64,000 bases of DNA from Ruminococcaceae bacterium UBA1730 (GTDB lineage Bacteria > Bacillota > Clostridia > Oscillospirales > Acutalibacteraceae), in contig DCII01000002.1 in NCBI GenBank assembly GCA_002315935.1, positions 70,869-134,868 on the forward strand. Reading direction: 5' to 3'. The position numbers and the translations under genes are program-made. This document shows positions 1-7,854 of this stretch, one piece after another. The notes below the pieces were generated by a model. It searched no databases. It saw only the letters and a list, made by a program, of their open reading frames with translations, and was not told the DNA's origin. How positions within the stretch are numbered: the first letter of the stretch is position 1; every line of letters begins with the position of its first letter.

Positions 1-236
1 CCGTCAAGCTGTTTTTCTTTTGCCAGCTTTGCGGCAACCTCGAAAATATGAGCAACAATTGCACTGTTTTCTTCCGTTATTTCAGCGGCAGACTTTATAT
101 GCTCTTTCGGAATAATAAGGATATGAACGGGTGCTTGAGGTTCAAGGTCATAGAACGCAAGAACCTTATCATCCTCATATGCCTTGTTTGAAGGGATTTC
201 TCCCTTGACTATTTTGCAGAAAATGCAATCATCCAT
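1..236 (-). CDS. HIT family protein (partial, C-terminus beyond window)
   Basis: Leftward gene cut by the window edge; 78 N-terminal residues are visible. They carry the start of a histidine-triad nucleotide-binding protein: the metal-binding CIFC near residue 4, then KGEIPS, a YEDD segment and a VHILIIPKEH strand. The catalytic HxHxH would lie about 20 residues further on and cannot be seen. Family members hydrolyse nucleoside phosphoramidates or related adducts in the cytoplasm. The ATG follows AAGGAG by about 9 bases and lies 13 bases after the alaS stop, so it is probably the second gene of the alaS transcript. Confidence 0.88.
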   Translation of the reverse strand, partial: MDDCIFCKIVKGEIPSNKAYEDDKVLAFYDLEPQAPVHILIIPKEHIKSAAEITEENSAIVAHIFEVAAKLAKEKQLD

Positions 237-249
237 GCTTCTTTTCTCC

Positions 250-2904
250 TTATTTAATCATTGCTTTAACAATTTCAGCAACAGCATCCATTGCGTTTTT
301 AATGTTTGAAACATCCTTTGTTCCTGCCATTGCACTGTCGGGTCTGCCGCCGCCTGAACCGCCTGCAAGCTTTGAAACCTCTCTTGCAATGTTTCCTGCA
401 TGAGCACCCTTTGCAACTGCATTCTTTCCGCAGGCACAGGCAAAGCTCGCACTTGATTTATCTGCACTTATTCCGCAGATAACGGCAACTGCATCTTCGT
501 TTTCTCTAACCTTATCGCCCATTGAACGAAGCTCTCCGGGATTAACACCATCAACAGTAACCGCAACAAGCTTAACGCCGTTGACATCAACTGCACCGCT
601 CATAATGTCGCCTGTTTTGAGCTGTGAAATTTCGCCACGAAGCTGTTCAATTTCTTTTTCCTTTGCCTTGAGGTCAGCCATCATGACAGATGCTCTCTTA
701 TCAAGCTCCGAAACATTTGCAAGCTTCATTGAAACTGCCGTGTTTCTGATAAGCTCATTATTCTTTTCGATATATTCAAGCACGCCGAAGCCTGTTACGC
801 CCTCGATACGGCGAACACCTGCGGCAACGGATGATTCAGAAACAATCTTGAAAAGTCCGAGCTTACCTGTGTTATCAACATGAGTACCGCCGCAAAGCTC
901 CGTTGAAAAGTCACCTGCTTTGACAACTCTTACAACATCGCCGTATTTCTCTCCGAAGAGAGCCATTGCACCAAGCTTCTTTGCTTCTTCAATGGGCATT
1001 TCGGTTGTTGAAACGGGAAGAGCTGAGAGAATGATTTCGTTAACTCTCTTTTCGACCTTATCAAGCTCCTCTGCGGTAAGAGCAGAGAAATGAGTGAAGT
1101 CAAATCTGACTGCATTGGGATTAACAAGCTGACCTGCCTGTTCAACATGAGTGCCGAGAGCTTCACGAAGAGCTGCCTGAAGAAGATGGGCGGCAGTATG
1201 GTTTCTTGCGGCGGCTTCTCTTGATTTAACACAGATTTCAGCCTTTGCACTGTCACCTACGGAAATGCTGTCGCCCTCAACAAGCTTGCCGATATGAAGA
1301 ATATTTCCGTCTGCCGTTTTGCTTGTTGCAGTAACCTTCAGAACGGCATTTGCAGTTTTGAGAATGCCGATGTCACCCGTCTGACCGCCGCTTTCGCCAT
1401 AGAAAACCGTTCTGTCAAGAACAATTGCCGCATCGGAATCTGCCGTTACAATATCAGCCCTTTCGCCGTTTGCAACAATTGCAAGAACCTTTGCATCGCA
1501 GGAATAATCGGTATAGCCGAGGAATTCGGTTGCGGGAATATCCTTCAGAGAAGCCTTTCCGCCCTTCCACGCCTCTGCACCTGCATCCTTGCGGGCGGCT
1601 CTTGCGGCGGCTCTGCTCTCTGCATAAAGTCTGTTGAATTCATCAATGTCAACGCTCATGCCTTTTTCGGCAAGAAGCTCCTTTGTCAGGTCAATCGGAA
1701 ATCCGAAGGTATCCTGAAGCCTGAACGCATCTGCACCGCTGAGAACCTTTGAATCCGTGTTTGCAATAAGGTTTTCAAGAAGAGTAAGACCTGTGTCAAT
1801 GGTTTTATTGAAGCTTTCTTCCTCTGCCTTGATAACCTTGACAATTAGGTCATGCTTTTCAACAAGGTTGGGATAAGCCTTTTCGTTTTCTTTTATAACG
1901 GTTTCGCATACCTTATAGATGAATGTACCTTCAATGCCGAGAAGTCTTCCGTGGCGTGCCGCTCTTCTGAGAAGGCGGCGAAGAACATAGCCTCTGCCTT
2001 CATTAGATGGCATAACACCATCGCCGATCATGAAGGTTGCACTTCTGACATGGTCTGTGATAACACGAAGAGAAATATCATCCTTCTCGTTATCATGATA
2101 CTTTACACCTGCAATCTCAATGATATGCTTCATGATATTCTGAACTGTATCAACCTCAAAGAGATTGTCAACTCCCTGCATGATGCAGGCAAGTCTTTCA
2201 AGACCCATTCCTGTATCAATATTACAGCTCTTGAGTCTGGGATAATTGCCGTTTCCGTCACTGTCAAACTGCGTGAAAACAAGGTTCCAGAATTCGGTAA
2301 ATCTGTCGCAGTCACAGCCAACCTTACAGTCGGGCGAGCCACAGCCGAATTTTTCTCCACGGTCAAAATAAATTTCAGAACAGGGACCACAGGGACCTGC
2401 TCCATGCTCCCAGAAATTGTCTTCCTTGCCGAGCCTTGAAATATGGTCGGGAGCAACGCCGATTTCGTTTGCCCAGAAATTGTAGGCCTCGTTATCGGTG
2501 AGAATACCGGCTTCATCTTCATAGACAGTTACATAAAGTCTGTCCTTGGGCATTTTCATTACTTCCGTGCAGAATTCCCACGCCCAACTGATAGCTTCCT
2601 TCTTGAAGTAATCGCCGAAAGAGAAGTTGCCGAGCATTTCAAAGAAAGTGCCGTGACGGGCTGTAATGCCGACTCTTTCAATATCGGGAGTGCGGATGCA
2701 CTTCTGGCAGGTCGTTACTCTGTTGCGGGGAGGGGTAACCTCGCCCGTAAAATACTTTTTGAGAGGTGCCATACCGGCGTTGATGAGCAGAAGGCTTTTA
2801 TCCCCCTGCGGAACAAGCGAAAAGCTCGGCATTCTCAGATGTTCTTTTGACTCGAAAAAAGAGAGATATTTTTCTCTTATTTCGTTAAGTCCCATCCATT
2901 CCAT
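250..2904 (-). CDS. alaS: alanyl-tRNA synthetase
   Basis: Charges tRNA-Ala with alanine in the cytoplasm. The 884 residues match the usual full length. The class II catalytic domain opens with NEIREKYLSFF and holds CQKCIRTPDIE and FEMLGNFSFGDYF. The editing domain has the zinc-binding HTAAH near residue 570 and CGGTH near residue 670. The C-terminal part ends in the glycine-rich GGSGGGRPDSA typical of the DHHA1 domain. Two ATGs lie at the start (MEWM); the first is preferred because AGGAGG sits 10 bases upstream. A T-box leader precedes it, so expression should rise when tRNA-Ala is uncharged. A HIT gene follows. Confidence 0.98.
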   Translation of the reverse strand: MEWMGLNEIREKYLSFFESKEHLRMPSFSLVPQGDKSLLLINAGMAPLKKYFTGEVTPPRNRVTTCQKCIRTPDIERVGITARHGTFFEMLGNFSFGDYFKKEAISWAWEFCTEVMKMPKDRLYVTVYEDEAGILTDNEAYNFWANEIGVAPDHISRLGKEDNFWEHGAGPCGPCSEIYFDRGEKFGCGSPDCKVGCDCDRFTEFWNLVFTQFDSDGNGNYPRLKSCNIDTGMGLERLACIMQGVDNLFEVDTVQNIMKHIIEIAGVKYHDNEKDDISLRVITDHVRSATFMIGDGVMPSNEGRGYVLRRLLRRAARHGRLLGIEGTFIYKVCETVIKENEKAYPNLVEKHDLIVKVIKAEEESFNKTIDTGLTLLENLIANTDSKVLSGADAFRLQDTFGFPIDLTKELLAEKGMSVDIDEFNRLYAESRAAARAARKDAGAEAWKGGKASLKDIPATEFLGYTDYSCDAKVLAIVANGERADIVTADSDAAIVLDRTVFYGESGGQTGDIGILKTANAVLKVTATSKTADGNILHIGKLVEGDSISVGDSAKAEICVKSREAAARNHTAAHLLQAALREALGTHVEQAGQLVNPNAVRFDFTHFSALTAEELDKVEKRVNEIILSALPVSTTEMPIEEAKKLGAMALFGEKYGDVVRVVKAGDFSTELCGGTHVDNTGKLGLFKIVSESSVAAGVRRIEGVTGFGVLEYIEKNNELIRNTAVSMKLANVSELDKRASVMMADLKAKEKEIEQLRGEISQLKTGDIMSGAVDVNGVKLVAVTVDGVNPGELRSMGDKVRENEDAVAVICGISADKSSASFACACGKNAVAKGAHAGNIAREVSKLAGGSGGGRPDSAMAGTKDVSNIKNAMDAVAEIVKAMIK

Positions 2905-2949
2905 AATAATATTTCCTCCTAATGGGATGAAAAATCCCTTGATTTACAT

Positions 2950-3178
2950 AAAAAAAGGTGCAGTTATCTCAACTCAGACGGGACTGCCCTTAAGACAGCG
3001 GTACCACCCGAATTGTGCAAAACTGCACCACTCTTTTCCTTTTAACGCAGGATAAACGCCGCCGTTCCTCACGGCGGACTCGGGAACGGCCCTTTCTTCT
3101 CTATATGTCTGACGGTCATTCCAGCCCGATAATTCGGAGACCGACTCTCTGTGAAACAAAGAAGAAATTCTTTTCCTT
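2950..3178 (-). promoter_or_regulatory. T-box leader of alaS
   Basis: The leftward transcript between the upstream gene and alaS contains the T-box core GGGTGGTACCGC (complement of 2998-3009), which pairs with the uncharged tRNA acceptor end. A 9-bp terminator stem is formed by 3021-3029 and 2957-2965 and is followed by seven U (2956-2950). The T-box core lies between its arms, as in class I T-boxes. Upstream are a stem I region starting near AGAGAGTCGG, a GC-rich hairpin at about 3058-3079, and GCGTTA and GAGTGG blocks. The specifier codon was not placed with confidence; a GCC (Ala) triplet occurs at 3090-3088. The 5' limit is approximate. Confidence 0.92.
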
Positions 3179-3194
3179 CAACGATTTTGTTTAT

Positions 3195-5303
3195 TTAATT
3201 GACCTCGAGAGTGCTCATTGAAACCCAGCCATACTGACCTTCAACAAGAATGCAAACCCATTCCGTTCCGTTTTCGGAATCCTTTCTTGCGTATGCATCA
3301 ACCTTTTCGCCCTCCGAAAGCTCAGCAATAAGGTCAAATTCAGAGCCTGCATCCTCTCTGACATTTGCTCCGTATTCGCCGACAACATAGGAAGCTATCG
3401 GTGTTGAAGCAACGCCCGAGGGAACAACTGCCGCAGCGTTGATTGAAAGGTTGATTCCGGCAAATGTGTTCATTGCGGAGCCGGTGAGGATTACACCCCA
3501 TTCGCCGTCCTTCTTTGCAATAAAAATTCCGTTCTTGCCGGGCATGATATTGTCATATTCAAACGGGGCGATGATTTCGTTATCAAGATTGATAATTCCC
3601 ATCTTTCCGTCCTTCTTAACTGCAACAAGACCGCCTGTTACCGGTCTGCAATAGTCATTTGACTGCATATCGGTGAAATCATTGACTGCCTGATATTCAA
3701 AGGGAATAACCTTTTTATCCGTTTCCTTGCTGATGTAACCCCACTGTCCCTTACTGTTCTGGGCGGCGGCGTAGCCTTCAAAGAAGCGGTCACGCTCAAC
3801 ATAATTCTTGCTGTCGAGACTTTCGATTACTATGCTCAAAGGCTTATAAACCTCTTCTGAAACATTAACCTGACCGTCAAGATATGTTACCTCATGGTTA
3901 ACGCTTCCGACCTTGACAATTGTATGATAACTGCTTCTGTTTGTGTAATCTCTTCCGTTTCCGCAGTTTGAAAATTCATCATAATTCGGCTGAAGAAGAA
4001 GGGTTCCGTTATAATCAATCAAGCCGTATTTACCTGTTGTTCTTGATTTGAACACGCAGAAATATTCGTTGAGATATTCAAGCTCCTCGCAGTCCTCAAA
4101 TCCACCTGCAATCCAGGTATATTGAGGAATTGCGGCCTGTGCCTTCTTTTCCTTTGAGGATTTGACCGCTTTGGAAATTCCCGATATTGCGGCAATGACC
4201 GCAATAATTGCAACAACTGCGATTATTATTTTCTTGATTCCGATTTTCTTGATAAATGCAGGGAAGAAGCTTAAATCAATCTTCTTGAAATTGATTTTAT
4301 TCAGCAAGGGAATGTTGAGATTGAATTTCTTTGCATCGGGGGTCTTCTTCGGAGCAATTTCTTTTTCAGAATCGAAGACGGGTTCTGAACCGTATTCATT
4401 TGAGCTGTTATTAAATCCCGGAATAATCAGACCGTCTTCATCCTCAGCAGACGCCTCTGACTTTTCCTCTGCGGGAGTCTCTTCGGGCTTCTGCGAAAGA
4501 ATTTCGCTGATTTTCTGCTTGAAGGAAATCACATTGTCGCCTTCACCTACATCAGCTTTATTCTCTTCCTCGGGCTTCGGCTCTTCCTTCACTGGCTCAG
4601 CTTCTTCAATTGAAGGAGGAGCGGCAAACGCACTCTTGACAAGTGAATTTTTATATTCTCCGAAAGCGTAGCTGAAAATTTCTCTGACTGAATCAGCCGG
4701 AATCTCCGCAACGGCTTCCTTGAGCTGGAATATTCTCGTAAGAACAGGCACGGGGTTAGTTTTTTCTGCATCTGCACCCTCTGCACCCGACCAGAGAAGA
4801 ATACAGGCTCTTGCCTTTGAAAGAAAGGCATTGACCGCTTCATCGCTTATGCCGAGAAGCTTTGCAAGGTTGGGAACAGCCATACCATTATTATAATGGA
4901 AAATCGTTACCGCCTTAAGCTCCGGCTTAAGAGCCTTTACAGCTTCCGAAACGGAAAGGATTTTTTCATTATCAAGAAGAGTGTTTTCCGAAAGAAATTC
5001 CGTTGAACCATCATCGGCAATTGTTTCGGCATCCTCAAAATTGAATTTTCTGCTCTCTTTATATGCAACTGCGATATTCTGCTTCATCCACAGCTCAAAG
5101 GATTCGGGCTTTTTAAGCTTTGAAATATTGCAGAATGCTCTTGCGTATGCTTTTGAAGCAACCTCTGTTGCCGCTTTTTCATCGGCACAAAGTTCATTTG
5201 CAAGGAAGAACGAAGGCTTAAGAGTCAGCGAGTAAAGCTTTGCCATTGCGTCAACACTGCCGTTGGCTGCCTGGTCAACAAGGTCTTTAATGTTGTCGCT
5301 CAC
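3195..5303 (-). CDS. membrane-tethered ECF-sigma-like protein with WG repeats and SH3b domain
   Basis: Function unknown. Residues about 8-80 resemble sigma-70 region 2 of ECF factors, and about 124-170 resemble region 4 with a helix-turn-helix (LAKLLGISDEAVNAFLSKAR). An acidic, proline-rich linker follows (about 230-310). One TM segment (IIIAVVAIIAVIAAI) lies near 357-375. Outside it are KWG/WG-type repeats at about 424-607 (GKYGLID, GQWGYIS, GKMGIIN, GEWGVIL) and a C-terminal bacterial SH3 domain (about 640-702). The expected topology is cytoplasmic sigma-like head and outside WG/SH3b tail. The open frame extends to a TTG at 5324, but GTG at 5303 is preferred because GGGAG lies 11 bases upstream. 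It has its own SigA-type promoter. Whether the head binds RNA polymerase is unknown. Confidence 0.8.
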   Translation of the reverse strand: MSDNIKDLVDQAANGSVDAMAKLYSLTLKPSFFLANELCADEKAATEVASKAYARAFCNISKLKKPESFELWMKQNIAVAYKESRKFNFEDAETIADDGSTEFLSENTLLDNEKILSVSEAVKALKPELKAVTIFHYNNGMAVPNLAKLLGISDEAVNAFLSKARACILLWSGAEGADAEKTNPVPVLTRIFQLKEAVAEIPADSVREIFSYAFGEYKNSLVKSAFAAPPSIEEAEPVKEEPKPEEENKADVGEGDNVISFKQKISEILSQKPEETPAEEKSEASAEDEDGLIIPGFNNSSNEYGSEPVFDSEKEIAPKKTPDAKKFNLNIPLLNKINFKKIDLSFFPAFIKKIGIKKIIIAVVAIIAVIAAISGISKAVKSSKEKKAQAAIPQYTWIAGGFEDCEELEYLNEYFCVFKSRTTGKYGLIDYNGTLLLQPNYDEFSNCGNGRDYTNRSSYHTIVKVGSVNHEVTYLDGQVNVSEEVYKPLSIVIESLDSKNYVERDRFFEGYAAAQNSKGQWGYISKETDKKVIPFEYQAVNDFTDMQSNDYCRPVTGGLVAVKKDGKMGIINLDNEIIAPFEYDNIMPGKNGIFIAKKDGEWGVILTGSAMNTFAGINLSINAAAVVPSGVASTPIASYVVGEYGANVREDAGSEFDLIAELSEGEKVDAYARKDSENGTEWVCILVEGQYGWVSMSTLEVN

Positions 5304-5373
5304 TAATTTTTCCACTCCCGTCAATTTATTTCTACTTCATTTTTCAACATCTTATTTTTATATAGATACACAG

Positions 5374-5402
5374 ATTTTATACTACAAAAAGGATTTTGTC
5401 AA
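5374..5402 (-). promoter_or_regulatory. SigA-type promoter for the sigma-like/WG/SH3b gene
   Basis: Read leftward: TTGACA (5402-5397), a 17-base spacer, and TAAAAT (5379-5374), which is close to consensus. It lies between the sigE stop and the 5303 start, so this gene can be expressed in vegetative cells independently of the spoIIG transcript. Confidence 0.75.
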
Positions 5403-5417
5403 GAGCAACGCAATTAT

Positions 5418-6119
5418 TTATACCTCTCTTTTTATTTTATCTATAATTCTTTTTTCGAGTCTCGAAATATAGCTTTGCGATATTCCGAGTTCATCTGCAA
5501 CCTCCTTCTGCGTATATTCCCTTCCTCCTCCGATTCCGAAACGCATCGTCATAATCTGTCGTTCTCTCTTATTCAGATTTGATACGACTTTATACAGCCT
5601 TGAACGCTCATCCTCCCATTCAAGGTCACGGTAAACCTCATCCGGTTCGCTTCCGAGCACATCCGAAAGAAGAAGCTCGTTTCCGTCCCAGTCAATGTTG
5701 AGCGGTTCATAGTAAGAAACCTCCGTGCGAATGGAATTCGTTTTCCGAAGATACATGAGTATTTCATTTTCAATACACCTTGAGGCATAGGTTGCAAGCT
5801 TGATATTCTTCGAAAGTCTGAAGGTATTTATTGCCTTTATAAGTCCGAGAGTTCCGATTGAAACAAGGTCTTCGGCAGGCACTCCGGTATTCTCAAATTT
5901 TCTCGCAATATAGACAACAAGCCTAAGATTATGAACAATCAGCTTATCCTTTGCTTCCTTATCCCCTTCTTCGAGCCTTTGCAGACACTCCAGCTCCTTT
6001 TCTCCTGTCAGCGGTGCCGGCAAAGTTTCCGGACCGTTTATGTAATTCACTTCCGTGTTGAAAATCCTTGAAATCAAACGGAATTTTATTTCTTTCAGTT
6101 TTGCAATTATTTTTTTCAA
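5418..6119 (-). CDS. sigE: RNA polymerase sporulation-specific sigma factor SigE
   Basis: Mother-cell sigma factor, made as an inactive precursor and cleaved by SpoIIGA. Region 2 is clear (LVVYIARKFENTG, IGTLGLIKAINTF, KLATYASRCIENEILMYLR), as is DEPLNIDWDGNELLLSDVLG-like sequence (here YEPLNIDWDGN). The region 4 helix-turn-helix is QKEVADELGISQSYISRLEKR-like. The start is taken as TTG at 6119 because AGAAGGA lies 6 bases upstream and this gives a 233-residue protein with a basic, amphipathic pro-peptide of about 25 residues before NYINGPETLPAPL, as in known pro-SigE. The open frame upstream to 6203 lies inside the spoIIGA coding sequence. Cotranscribed with spoIIGA. Confidence 0.95.
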   Translation of the reverse strand: MKKIIAKLKEIKFRLISRIFNTEVNYINGPETLPAPLTGEKELECLQRLEEGDKEAKDKLIVHNLRLVVYIARKFENTGVPAEDLVSIGTLGLIKAINTFRLSKNIKLATYASRCIENEILMYLRKTNSIRTEVSYYEPLNIDWDGNELLLSDVLGSEPDEVYRDLEWEDERSRLYKVVSNLNKRERQIMTMRFGIGGGREYTQKEVADELGISQSYISRLEKRIIDKIKREV

Positions 6120-7011
6120 TGCGATTCCTTCTTTCGTTTTTTCTCCAGTTGACTGATTCATAAACGGGCATTCCGAACAAAGCCGAATAGTCGCCCGAAA
6201 CAAGCTTTTTTTCTGTTACGGCAACAAACAGATTATCAACTGTCCCTGACCTGTCTTTGCCGAAAAGGCATATTCCGTCAACGGGAAAGGCAGGCAAAGC
6301 TCCCGCTCCACTGACTGTTGAATAAGGTATAAGTCTGAAGCCTTTAAGCTTTGTCAAATCGAAAAAGCCCTTGTCGTCTTTTGTTTCATCAGGCAAAAGC
6401 TTCTCGGCATATGACATCTCACAGATAACAACAGGTCGCCCGGAAAAGCTGTCTGTCAGAGCGTTTCCCGTATCGAAAAGAGACTTCACATCTACGGATT
6501 TTCCATATGCGGAAATTCTGACGCCGTAAACGCATTCAGTCGGAGACCTGCTCTTGGTGAAACGGGAAATTATGCTGAGTACTGCATAACATACCACCGC
6601 CGAAACGGTTAGAGTAAATATGTTCAAATCGAAATATACCGCTCCGTTTTTATATACAGCTGAATCGTTGAAAACAAAGGTGCAGAGCAGAAGCATAATC
6701 CCTGCGAATGCTGTATGAGCGAGAAAGAATGCCGCAGTTTTTTTCAGAAAAGATTTAACTGAATCAACCCTGAAAGCAATCAGAACCATCAATAAGGAAA
6801 AAACGATGTTGATAAAAAGAATCAGCAAATCGGGAATTCCGTCAACAAAAATAATCAACGAATATGTGCCGCCGAAAGCGGAAGCGGCAAGAAGTCTCAA
6901 AGCATTGCTTTCCGAGGATGTTATTTTTGCGGCAACACGAAGCAAAAGATAATTCAGAATTAAATTGATAAAAACAAGCGCATCGGCGTAAATAACCGTT
7001 TTCAAATTCAT
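5959..7011 (-). CDS. spoIIGA: sigma-E processing peptidase SpoIIGA, with an unusual overlap into sigE
   Basis: Membrane aspartic protease that removes the SigE pro-peptide at the sporulation septum. The first 150 residues form about five TM helices (ADALVFINLILNYLLL is the family N-terminus). The catalytic motif LFDTGNAL has its Asp at residue 180, followed by TDSFSGRPVVICE and a soluble domain to about residue 283 (FVAVTEKKLVSGDYSALFG). Family members usually end near here, at about 300 residues. This frame runs on for about 65 residues of basic, low-complexity sequence (WRKNERRNRIEKNN...) and overlaps sigE by 161 bases out of frame. This could be a one-base indel near 6165 or a genuine extension. 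Start ATG with GGAAGG upstream. Confidence 0.9.
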   Translation of the reverse strand: MNLKTVIYADALVFINLILNYLLLRVAAKITSSESNALRLLAASAFGGTYSLIIFVDGIPDLLILFINIVFSLLMVLIAFRVDSVKSFLKKTAAFFLAHTAFAGIMLLLCTFVFNDSAVYKNGAVYFDLNIFTLTVSAVVCYAVLSIISRFTKSRSPTECVYGVRISAYGKSVDVKSLFDTGNALTDSFSGRPVVICEMSYAEKLLPDETKDDKGFFDLTKLKGFRLIPYSTVSGAGALPAFPVDGICLFGKDRSGTVDNLFVAVTEKKLVSGDYSALFGMPVYESVNWRKNERRNRIEKNNCKTERNKIPFDFKDFQHGSELHKRSGNFAGTADRRKGAGVSAKARRRG

Positions 7012-7028
7012 ACCGCCCTTCCGAAATA

Positions 7029-7064
7029 ATTATATTCCGTTCCGGCAGTATAATTTTGTCGCAA
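7029..7064 (-). promoter_or_regulatory. spoIIG-like promoter with a candidate Spo0A box
   Basis: Read leftward: TTGCGACA (7064-7057), then 22 bases, then a perfect TATAAT (7034-7029), 17 bases before the spoIIGA ATG. The opposite strand of the upstream block is TGTCGCA, one mismatch from the Spo0A box TGNCGAA. The Bacillus spoIIG promoter also has an over-long 22-bp spacer and Spo0A boxes at the -35 region, so this is likely the Spo0A-activated spoIIG promoter. The 5' leader would be very short. Confidence 0.55.
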
Positions 7065-7089
7065 AAAATCAGAAAAATATTAAAATCTA

Positions 7090-7118
7090 TTGATTACTTT
7101 TATTTTGAGGTGTATAAT
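7090..7118 (+). promoter_or_regulatory. SigA-type promoter for the PHP gene
   Basis: TTGATT (7090-7095), 17-base spacer, TATAAT (7113-7118), 28 bases before the ATG at 7147. Confidence 0.75.
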
Positions 7119-7146
7119 CCATCCTAACTGAATTGGGGGGTTAACA

Positions 7147-7818
7147 ATGGAAGGCTATCTTTTTGACACACACGTTCACACTTCGGAATCAAGCTCATGC
7201 GGAAAAATTTCTGCAGCAGAGGTTGCCGAAAGATATAAAAAACTCGGTTATGACGGAATCATCATAACCGACCATATGAACAAAAGAAATATGGGAAAGC
7301 TCGGAGCTGAATACAGCATTCAGATTGAAAATTTCTTCAAGGGATATGACAATGCAAAAGCTCTTGAGGATGAGAATTTCACGGTTATACTCGGCATGGA
7401 GCTTCGTTTTCTTGAGAATGATAATGACTATCTTGTTTACGGAATCGGCAAAGATTTTTTAAGAGCCAATCCGCTCTCGCAGATTGAATCGCTTGAAGAC
7501 TTCGTTCCGTTTGCAAAAAACCATAACCTCACCATCATTCAGGCACATCCGTTCAGAGAAGGAATGACTGTTATGGAGCCTGAATTGCTTGACGGCATCG
7601 AGGTTTACAACGGCCACGGCGGTCATAATTCAAGCAACGAAATAGCTTACAGATGGGCTGAAAAATACTCGTTAAGAATGACCTCCGGTTCGGATTTCCA
7701 CAGAGAAACAGGCATGGAACCGGGCGGAGTAATCTTTGAAGAGCTTCCGAAGGATTCATTTGATGTTGCAAAAATGATTAAAGATAACAGATATTCACTC
7801 AAGTGTTTTACAAGATAA
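7147..7818 (+). CDS. PHP domain metal-dependent phosphoesterase
   Basis: A small stand-alone PHP-fold hydrolase of 223 residues, presumed cytoplasmic. Metal ligands are visible in order: DTHVHT (about 8-13), IITDH (about 38-42), the Glu of GMELRF, QAHPFR, and a terminal SGSDFHRE. This set fits the trinuclear metal site of PHP phosphoesterases. The substrate cannot be read from sequence; relatives include histidinol-phosphatase-like and nucleotide 3',5'-bisphosphate-type enzymes. It is a single gene with its own promoter, a GGGGGG-rich ribosome site and a shared terminator behind it. Confidence 0.88.
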   Translation: MEGYLFDTHVHTSESSSCGKISAAEVAERYKKLGYDGIIITDHMNKRNMGKLGAEYSIQIENFFKGYDNAKALEDENFTVILGMELRFLENDNDYLVYGIGKDFLRANPLSQIESLEDFVPFAKNHNLTIIQAHPFREGMTVMEPELLDGIEVYNGHGGHNSSNEIAYRWAEKYSLRMTSGSDFHRETGMEPGGVIFEELPKDSFDVAKMIKDNRYSLKCFTR

Positions 7819-7826
7819 CAGCACGC

Positions 7827-7854
7827 AAAAAAGAGCCGACAACGGCTCTTTTTT
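7827..7854. terminator. bidirectional terminator between PHP and HD genes
   Basis: Stem AGAGCC/GGCTCT with six A on one side and six T on the other, so it can stop transcripts from both converging genes. It abuts the HD gene's stop codon. Confidence 0.9.

Noticed and set aside
1294..2439. Rightward open frames opposite alaS
   Set aside because: They are shadows of a highly conserved gene, with no ribosome sites or recognisable domains.
6120..6203. Longer SigE starting at 6203
   Set aside because: The extra residues lie within spoIIGA, and TTG 6119 gives the normal pro-SigE length with AGAAGGA upstream.
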